Shown: in pieces, positions 48,762 to 64,000 of the stretch | Position numbering within the stretch: position 1 is the stretch's first letter | Layout of the letters: each line of letters starts with the position of its first letter | DNA from: Turritopsis dohrnii | Taxonomy: Eukaryota > Cnidaria > Hydrozoa > Anthoathecata > Oceaniidae | Assembly: GCA_027922465.2 (NCBI GenBank) | Contig: BQMF02000206.1 | Location: 124,001-188,000, forward strand | Reading direction: 5' to 3' | DNA: 64,000 nt | Translations under genes and position numbers: made by a program | Notes under the pieces: generated by a model | Told to the model about the DNA's origin: nothing | Databases searched by the model: none | The model's input: only the letters and a program-made list of their open reading frames with translations

Positions 48762-50031
48762 AGCGACTTTTAGTAAAATGATACTCAGATTTTCTTTCTC
48801 CGAACAGACACACCTCAATGTTTTTACTCCTACTTGGTTTCGAACTGATGTAATCTGGGAATGAGGCTTACAACATATGGCAAAAGTTATATTTTACAGA
48901 CCGCGGGATCAATATTTATGAGCTATATTGAAAGCCATTCGAAAAAAAGATCTCTCTGTTTCTCGAATGGCACCAGCAGGCGCTTAAGAAAAAAGAAGGG
49001 GAGAAACACTTCTCGAAAAAAAATATTGAGTGGAAATTGTTTCTACGCAAGTGGTTCACGCAAAATAATAGAAATCGCAAAACCGTCCTAATTAAAAACA
49101 AGAGAAAGATACCACATGTAAATTTTTCCTCGAAAACCCGAGTTTTATTTGGAGGCGGCGATTTTTAAAATAAAAATTTGGCTTTGTTTTTGTTTTCACA
49201 TTAGGGAAGAGTAACGGTTAAAGGAGGGCTTGCATATTAAATAAATATAGTGGACTCACTACTCTCTCTTAACCACCCTCCTCAAATACAGCTGGAAACT
49301 GGAAAAGTAATTTCGCGTGGGATAAACTTTTGCAATTTTCGGTTTTTGTGCAATTTTTTTCTCTAAACATTTTGGAATTTTGACAAATAAAACAGAGATT
49401 TGTTTACATTAAACATAAATTCTTCTTTCTGATCAGAAAATCATTTAAGTAGAAAAAACATCGAATGCACTATTTTGCTCGGCTGCTGGCATGGCGTTCA
49501 TTGCAGCATCAAAATATTTTTCACACACTATCAATAATAGAGGGACACTTTCATTTAAGGAACCATCTCATTGAGGAGAACCAACGATATACCAAAGTAG
49601 ATTTTTTAGAGTTTTGATTATCTTGTAAACCCAGTGAAACAAGAAAAATAAAATCTCACGCAATTCGAGTAACTGTTCTTTTAAGTTTGCAGAAAAGTAT
49701 GAAGTATGCACTAAATTGGCTGCCTTGAAATTTATCTCTATGCTTTCAAGGAAAATGAAATTATTTCAAATTGGGTGCGCACTAATTTAAGATAATTACG
49801 GTTATACTTGAGTTGTCGAAACTTACTTTCGACTGATTTACTTTCGCGAAAATGGCCAAAAAACGCGAAACTTTCTGCCCGTAAAGTAAAAATATAAAAC
49901 ACCGAAATATAAAATAAAAATGAATATTAAAACAGAGCGTACAAGAACTTATGCGATCTGGGTTCGAGAATTAATTTTATTGAATCCACGCATTAATTCA
50001 TATGTAATCTAGATATAGCAAATACGACATA
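48762..50031. other. Region upstream of adducin
   Basis: No coding exon recognised. Probable adducin 5' untranslated region and promoter near 48762-48900. An ACTTTCGCGAAAATGGCC-like motif near 49850 belongs to the CGCGAAA repeat set seen elsewhere in the window. Confidence 0.35.
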
Positions 50032-50277
50032 GCAATAGACTTTCCCGAATTTCAGTTTATTAAACACTGAATTGTGGCCGAGATTCATATCTAACCTCGT
50101 TTTTATGCAATTCATTGGTTCCACTGATTTCATTACTTTATAACTTAATGATAGTCTCTATTATTCCTAATTCACATTCCAATAATTAGAAGTAGTTAGA
50201 ATATTAAAAGCGAGGTTAGACACGACAACTCAGCCACAATGCATCGTTTAAACATGAATTCGGGAAAGGTCTATTGC
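50032..50277. mobile_element. Small fold-back element (about 246 bp)
   Basis: The left end GCAATAGACTTTCCCGAATT matches the complement of the right end, GCAATAGACCTTTCCCGAAT. Similarity continues inward through ATTGTGGCYGAG and TCTAACCTCG. Both halves together form a long imperfect hairpin. A partial relative occurs near 22290. Non-coding MITE. Confidence 0.65.
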
Positions 50278-50635
50278 CGAGCGTTTTTTGATGCGAGTCT
50301 GAAACAGACTTAATTTTGGGCAATGCTTAGTTCACCTGGAAAGATATTCCTGCTCTGAAAACGAAGGCGTTTTTGGTGCACTTAGGTAGGCTTCCATGTC
50401 GCATGTTGTAAACAGCAGACTTCAAAAAACAAAAAACATATAAATCTAGGATTTAGTTGAAAAATCGACTTTACTTCAGTGGCAAGCAACCTTAAATTTT
50501 ATTTGTGTATTAACACAACGTTTATGTCGTTATATATCCCTGATACAACCTTCTGTTATGGCGAATGAAAATGTTCAGTCGCTACGTTTCACTTAAAGGT
50601 TTTTTTGTTCTTAATTAACACATTTCATTATAATT
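50278..50635. other. Short spacer, nothing recognised
   Basis: AT-rich sequence between the small fold-back element and the LINE fragment. No gene or repeat is evident. Confidence 0.4.
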
Positions 50636-51958
50636 GATTATAGACCGATAAGCATTCTGCCAATGTTATCAAAAGTATTCAAAAGAGTGATCTTGCAACA
50701 GCTCATCGACCATATTGAAGCAAAGGCTATATACCTGGAACGACAATCAGGCTTTAGAAAATCGCATTCGACAACTACCATCTTATTAAAACTGAAAGAT
50801 GACATTAAAGCTGCGATGAACAGAGGCGAAGTAACGCTAGCTGTTTTTGCAGATTTCTCTAAAGCATTTGATACTGTCAACTATCGTACTCTCTTACGAC
50901 ACCTTACTAACCTGGGATTTTCTCGTCAGTCTTTGCTTCTCATTGGAGATTACCTGACCAATAGAAAGCAATATGTTTCAGATTGATGATAGAAAATCTA
51001 AGAGACTAGACGTTGAATTCGGAGTTCCTCAAGGAAGCATCTTAGGGCCGATCCTCTTCAACTTGTACGTGACAACAATAAACACGAATGGTCCAAGCAG
51101 CTACTTGCTCTATGCTGATGATACAACACTAATGCGGCATACAAAAGTAAAGGACTTATCAGCTACGATCAAATCAATGCAAGCGGAGATTGATAGCATT
51201 AACCTATGGTCGCAGCAAAACAACCTCTAAACGCTAAAAAGACCAAATTGACATTATTCTCGACAAGTCAGTTATCACGCAGACACAACCTACATCAACT
51301 TGCCACCACGATAAAAAGTGGCGACCAGGAAATCGAATGATTGAAAACTTTCAAAATACTAAAATACAACGAAAATCTAGACTAGACAGAACACGTCAAC
51401 TCAACAGCAAGAACTTGCTTTGCCACACTGAGAACCTTAAAACAGTTTAAAGCCTCGGCAAACTGGCATCAACGTAGAATGCTGGCTGAATCTTTGACTC
51501 TGACCAAGTTACATTACGGTAGCGTACTTCTGTCTGATGCTACCAAACACCAACTCCAAAGACTGCAAAGGGTTCAAAACGCTGCTGCCAGCTTTGTATT
51601 GAAGCGCCGTGCCAACATCAACGACGTCATCAACTTAAAGTGGTTACCGATCACTGAAAGCATTGATATGGCCCTGGCAAAAGCTACACATAATGCCGTT
51701 TACAATGCAGATTGGCTCGCTTAGCTTCGACTATCCAAAGCACTTCCGCGAAACAGGGAATTGCGATCTACAGCTACCAACACGTACGATATTGAAAACA
51801 TTAGTCGCCTGAATGATACCTTTACACATGACGGCGCGAGGTGTTTTAACGAATTATCCACTAATACAAAGAACATCAACTCAATAAAAAGTTTTGGCAT
51901 TAAGTGCCGAAATTATTATTTTGATAAAACTACTGCTAGAGTGCTTAACCTATCCTGA
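50636..51958 (+). pseudogene. 5'-truncated LINE reverse transcriptase
   Basis: Starts abruptly in the RT domain at DYRPISILPMLSK. It then reads SGFRKSHSTTT, TLAVFADFSKAFDTVNYRTL (first catalytic Asp), a frame change near 50975, GVPQGSILGPILFNLYV and YLLYADDTTLMRHT (catalytic Asp pair). Stops near 51230 and 51250 follow, then thumb/C-terminal segments TLTKLHYGSVLL and LQRVQNAAASFVLKRR, a stop near 51723, and a tail with GARCFNELSTNTK to 51958. At least one frameshift and several stops make it dead. It resembles the nested LINE at 14704-15916 more than the host LINE. An A-rich and TATA-rich tail follows near 52105-52120. Confidence 0.85.
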
Positions 51959-52197
51959 AACAGAAGATTTTATTGTTTTTATAATTATTACAACCTATCT
52001 ATTTATTTAGAATATGGTTTATACTGTAGACAGCACATACACTGCATTATATCTTCTTGCAAGAAGAACCAATAATATTTTTGGAGACAAGAATGTATCG
52101 ATAAAAAAAATATATATATATCTTAAAATTTAATTAATAAATTTTCTCGTGCTTTTGTCAGCAACAGCAAAACAATTCTTCTTCGAAGTACTGAGTA

Positions 52198-52829
52198 CAG
52201 TGGAACCTCTATTAACGGTCACCTCCATACATCGGTCACCTCCTGATAAGCGGCCAGGAAAGAAAGTCCCTGCCGAATTTATTGTCAAACTCTTATAAAA
52301 AAACCTCCATACATCGGTCACCTCCAATCAACGGTCAAACGGCCACTTTCTATTGTCCCAATGTCTAATTTTACCTCTATTAACGGTCAAAAAAAATCTT
52401 TATGCAAGCAAATGAAAGGAAAAATATCTTATTTATAATAATTATTTACAAAAATAAAGTCAAGTCAAGCAGCTTCATCTATTGTAGATGATTTGAACTT
52501 CAAAACATTAGGTGATGCTGACTTAGTAAGTACTTTGAATCTTGTCACACAAGGACTTGAAGCACTTAGGCTCAATAATCTTTCACAAAAAAAGTAACAG
52601 TTTATTTCAGTAAAAAGTTGTAACATGATTGTAGATTGTACTGATAAGATACGTGTATTTACTTGTGTTTATTTTGATCATGAATCATTCTTTATGCCCC
52701 TCCTATCTCTCCCAACCAGCCTTTTGGATAAAAAGTACATTCATATAAAACCTCCATACATCGGTCACCTCTAATGCAACGGCCACTAAGCTGGGTCCCC
52801 CAAAGTGGCCGCTATTAGAGGTTCTACTG
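52198..52829. mobile_element. TA-flanked MITE with CAGTRGAACCTCT ends (632 bp)
   Basis: The left end CAGTGGAACCTCTATTAACG and the right end complement CAGTAGAACCTCTAATAGCG are flanked by TA (52196-52197 and 52830-52831). ACCTCCATACATCGGTCACC recurs three times and AACGGTCA four times as internal repeats. No transposase. The terminus fits pogo/Tigger-type elements. A solo end-like piece occurs near 32355. Confidence 0.8.
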
Positions 52830-52831
52830 TA

Positions 52832-53736
52832 ATTCAGATATATTTTGTTATCACAGCTGCCTCAGCCTTTCCTTACATTTAGATATGGTGTTCTTTATCA
52901 GGCGATTTCAAGAATGATCTACACTTGAAAAGTTTTTTGTCGCGAAAAAAATCGCTTTTTCGCCAAGTGAGATATCCGGTTTTCGAGAGCGTTTCAGGGA
53001 AATAAGCACAGCACAACCCCGCTAACCCGGTTAAGTCGCACTCTCAAGGGTCCGAAAAAATCGATCTGACTTAACGGAACTTCATCTTAAGTCAGACTCC
53101 TTATTTAGTCTGACTTATCGGAAATATTCAAAAAAGTGACAAAGGAAATAGAACATAAAATTTTTCTGTTATGGTTCTAGTTTGGAGCTTCCGCTTTGAC
53201 GCCATTGTTTTTAAACAAATGAGGTTTCAATCTAAACACAAACAATACAAATATTCCTCTCAAACTTTCGGTTTTGAAACTCAAAAACGTCCGAGTTCGG
53301 GTCCGACTTCACTTCAAATAAACCATTCAGATTTTAGGAATATCTATTTTACTTTCTTATCATTTCAGTCATACTGGTCAAAGCAAAACAGTGAATCTAT
53401 TCGACAAATCAAAACAATGATGAAAGGCGATATCCCATTCCTGGATTGATCGGTCACAATTTTGGTCTTGAGACGTTAGCAAGCAAACATTGACTTTCAG
53501 GGGAAACAGTGACCGAAAAGAAGAGTTTACTTTGCTGATCGATGGCACAAAATTCCCTCGTATTCTTTGGTGATTAGAAAATAAACTAAGTTGTTTTTAC
53601 AGATTTGTTTTGTCTTTTTCGTCTGATTTGTCGGTGACTTTTCAGCAAAGTATGCAAATGTATTTTACCATTCGTTAGATCCTTTTGACCAAGATAACTT
53701 TTGCAGATCAAAAAGAAAAGCTCATTGTTTTCATCT
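52832..53736. other. Gene-free stretch
   Basis: A partial relative of the CAGTACAAC MITE (GCACAACCCCGCTAAC, GTTAAGTCGCAC, CTTAAGTCAGACTCC) occurs at about 53010-53120. A 92-codon + frame at 53171 lacks recognisable features. No gene called. Confidence 0.4.
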
Positions 53737-61386
<7,650 letters not shown>

Positions 61387-61389
61387 CTA

Positions 61390-62165
61390 AACAACGACGA
61401 CCGTTATTTGCAAGCACCCTTTATTTTGTTGCTACAAAATAATGTGAAGTATAAGCCTCTCAGACATCACAATGTGTTCGCATGCAACTTTCACATTTCG
61501 AATTTCTGAATTTGAGATGTACTGTAAAACGTAGATTTTGGTAATGCAAAATACATCAACACATATTAAAATCAACATATATAATTGAAATTAGTCATTT
61601 TAGTGCTGTTTGGTTTTTAATTTGCAAATGGTTGAAATACCGTAATGCTTCGAATAAACGCCTCCCATCTTTTAAACGCCCCCTCGAATAAACGCCCCAA
61701 AAAAACTTCAAAAAATTTAATAAACGCCCTGGGCGTTTATTCAAAGCATTCGGTATGTTTCAACTTGCTGTTGTGAGCTCATTTCTGCACATGAAATAAG
61801 AAATGATCTTTTAAATACAGAAAGGTTACACATGCAGTGTCTAGCCTTAAGATTTTATGTGGGTGTCAGGTCGGGCCATTGACATCGTTGGTTTTAGAAA
61901 TTTTGGTGGCACGACGGAAATTTATCAAGGGGATTTGGATCATAATTTCGCGTAAGTTTCCGTCCGTTTCGGGTGTTGGGTCATTGGTTTTGATCGTTGG
62001 TTCTGAGCGTTCGCGCCTAATGCAAGGAGAATGAAATATTCACTGTTTCATAATCTATGCATTTTATCGCTTAGATTCTAACATTGCTAGATAATTACCA
62101 AATCATTAAGCAAATGGTTTAGACCCATCTATGGTAGAATCTTATAAGACTAATTTATCAACACA
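61390..62165. other. Gene-free stretch holding one MITE
   Basis: Apart from the element at 61640-61753, no exon is recognised. In particular I do not find counterparts of adducin exons 1-4. Confidence 0.45.
61640..61753. mobile_element. TA-flanked MITE with CCGTAATGCTTCGAATAAAC ends (114 bp)
   Basis: The left end CCGTAATGCTTCGAATAAAC matches the complement of the right end, CCGAATGCTTTGAATAAACG, with a one-base gap. TA flanks both ends (61638-61639 and 61754-61755). AATAAACGCCC recurs three times inside. A tiny mariner-type non-autonomous element. Confidence 0.8.
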
Positions 62166-64000
62166 CCATGCCTACTGTTGAATGCCCCATCGAGGGGTGC
62201 ACATATAGCACGCCAGATCTGAATGCCACCATCGTTGCACACGCAACCACCCACCCTACTGCTTTCCTTTTTCATCTTCCCAATATTTTGTAAAGACGAG
62301 ACTTTTATTTATATGCAAAACAAAGTGAAAAATAAAAAAAAATCGAAAATTTTGCGGAATTTTTTTTGCGGATGACCAACATTTATTCATTTTTGCGGAA
62401 TTTATTTTTTAAAAGCCCCAACCCAGCAAAGATGATCAGGGAAAGATTGACCACCAAGGAGCCATTTACGATTTTCTCTGCTCCGCAACTGTGCACGCCA
62501 ACACAGTAGACCATCATGTTTATCAAAAATCTACAAAGCAGTGGATCTACAAAGCAGTGAAACGTCATCCATACAGTCCACAACCCTTCATCAAGATGTC
62601 AATAAGAATCGAATATCAAGACTACACGGATCTTGGCTTTAAACAGTTTGTCAACAACCCTGAAACAACCATCACTGTACCTGCCATGATTGATACGGGT
62701 TGCCATAGCTGCCTTTAAAACTGTCCAACAGCTCAGGCTGACAAGAAACAACCTCATCTCAGTCAAGATGAAGATGCACGCTGCCAATGACGAACCTATC
62801 AACATCATGGGGGGGCTGTCATCCTATGCTTCTCTGATATCGACCAAAGCAACAACATCACTAAAACCAGACAGATGACCTACATTACAAAGGACTCACA
62901 CAACATCTTCCTCAGCAAGGCTGCCTGCATCGACCTTGGCATGATCTCTGAGAACTTTCAAACTGTTGGAGCAGCATCATCAAACAACTCCATGACCTGT
63001 ATTCGTGCAACTGCCCAAGACGAGAGCTCTCTCCACCTTTACCAACAAAACTTCCGTTCCCAGCAATACCTGACAACCGCATCCAGCTTCAAGCTCAACT
63101 ACTACAAATCTAGCACGTTCAACACACATCATTCGGAATCCCAACAAGTTCGTTCTTGGAGCAGACACCGTCGAACTCTCTGGCTTCAAGATTACACCGG
63201 CAGAGGTCCAACCCAGTGAAAGCATCCTACAAGCAATCAGGGATTTCCCAACTCCAACGAACGTCATCAACATTCGTTCCTGGTTTGGACTCGTGAGTCA
63301 GGTAGCTTACACATTCAGCATGGCATCACACATGCAGCCATATTGGGACCTCCTCAAACCCAAATCAAAGTTTTATTGGAACAACACCTTGTTTGAAGAA
63401 TCAAATCAAAAGATCATTGAGGAGATTGAACACGGTCTCCGTATCTTCGACAAATTGAAACCTACCTGCTTTGCCAGACTGGGGATCGGTTACTGGCTGT
63501 TCCAGAAACATTGTCAATGTGACACAGTCAAACCATTTTGCCGTCCAACCGAGTGGAAAGTAGTATTGGTCGGAAGCAACTTCACCACGCCTGCTGAGTC
63601 CAACTACGCACCTATCGAAGGGGAAGCCGTTGCCGTCACCTACGGTTTAGACACTACGGTTTAGACAAGGCAAGACACTTCATTCTTGGTTGTGACAACC
63701 TCATAATATCTATCACAAGCCACTTCTTGGATTTTTTCCAACAGATCCCTACATGACATCCCAAAGGGTCGTCTCCGAAATCTAAAGGAGAAGACTCTAT
63801 GAACTGTACCTCAAGACACCCTAGTGGACCCCGATGCCCTAACATTGCCGTTCTGGCCCAAACAGGGAGTTGGAAACCAATGCCTTCCAACGTGAAATGC
63901 TGACGTATCACAACACACCCAACCCTGAGACCGGCATCTCACCCCCTATGTGCATCTTTGGCAGGACCCACCAGAAGCACCATTCCCATACTCCAGTGTC
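62166..64000 (+). mobile_element. Decayed Ty3/gypsy-like LTR retrotransposon, cut by window edge
   Basis: A short frame from 62166 begins MPTVECPIEGCTYSTPDLNA, a gag-like N-terminus I associate with cnidarian gypsy elements. After a non-homologous stretch (62290-62410), a frame reaches an aspartic-protease motif I-D-T-G at about 62689-62700. Shifted frames then carry the end of reverse transcriptase/connection (SWFGLVSQVAYTFSMASH) and an RNase H-like region (YGLD, RHFILGCDN) to about 63720. A 13-bp tandem duplication TACGGTTTAGACA near 63640-63666 breaks the RNase H frame. Most of the RT palm is missing, so it is internally deleted and non-functional. No LTR is recognised within the window. 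Confidence 0.7.

Overview
This is an AT-rich animal genomic window. Its genes have introns with GT..AG borders (tropomyosin, PTPS, adducin). It contains non-LTR and LTR retrotransposons, tRNA-derived SINEs and many inverted-repeat DNA transposons, and shows no bacterial features. A short two-exon tropomyosin, intronless divergent rhodopsin-like receptors, adducin and the type of transposon load suggest an early-branching metazoan, most likely a cnidarian. That assignment is inference from gene style, not from a species-specific marker.

Host genes are sparse. Two tandem intronless 7TM receptors lie on the + strand (23268-24170 and 26798-27700). On the minus strand are tropomyosin (33028-33834), 6-pyruvoyl-tetrahydropterin synthase (35972-36499) and a complete nine-exon adducin (43171-48761). 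A partial second adducin (exons 5-9, 53737-61386) follows, with its last intron split by a large transposon. These genes do not form a pathway: tropomyosin and adducin are both actin-cytoskeleton proteins, PTPS makes tetrahydrobiopterin, and the receptors are orphans.

The rest is mostly mobile DNA. 1377-5245 is a decayed DNA transposon with long inverted ends, an 8-bp target duplication and the C-terminal remains of an integrase-type transposase. 10675-11988 is a fold-back element with a THAP-like fragment. 12181-18095 is a minus-strand LINE with a poly(A) tail, interrupted by a second, + strand LINE (14659-16492) flanked by a 5-bp duplication. 20319-21875 is a giant palindromic element built of quasi-palindromic 21-bp units. 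25270-25562 is a SINE with a 10-bp target duplication. 50636-51958 is another LINE fragment, and 62166-64000 is a decayed Ty3/gypsy-like element cut by the window edge. Several small elements (2163, 29308, 31323, 52198, 61640) have good inverted ends flanked by TA.

The most interesting unit is the 5.3-kb DNA transposon at 54089-59431. It has matching ends, a 6-bp AATATT duplication and subterminal repeats. It carries an intact DDE integrase-type transposase on the + strand. On the minus strand is a five-exon gene with a zinc ribbon, a UBZ-like finger and a HECT ubiquitin-ligase domain that keeps its catalytic cysteine. The zinc ribbons of the two proteins have the same cysteine spacing. The palindromic element at 20319-21875 shares its terminal sequence and 6-bp duplication size, so it is probably a non-autonomous relative.
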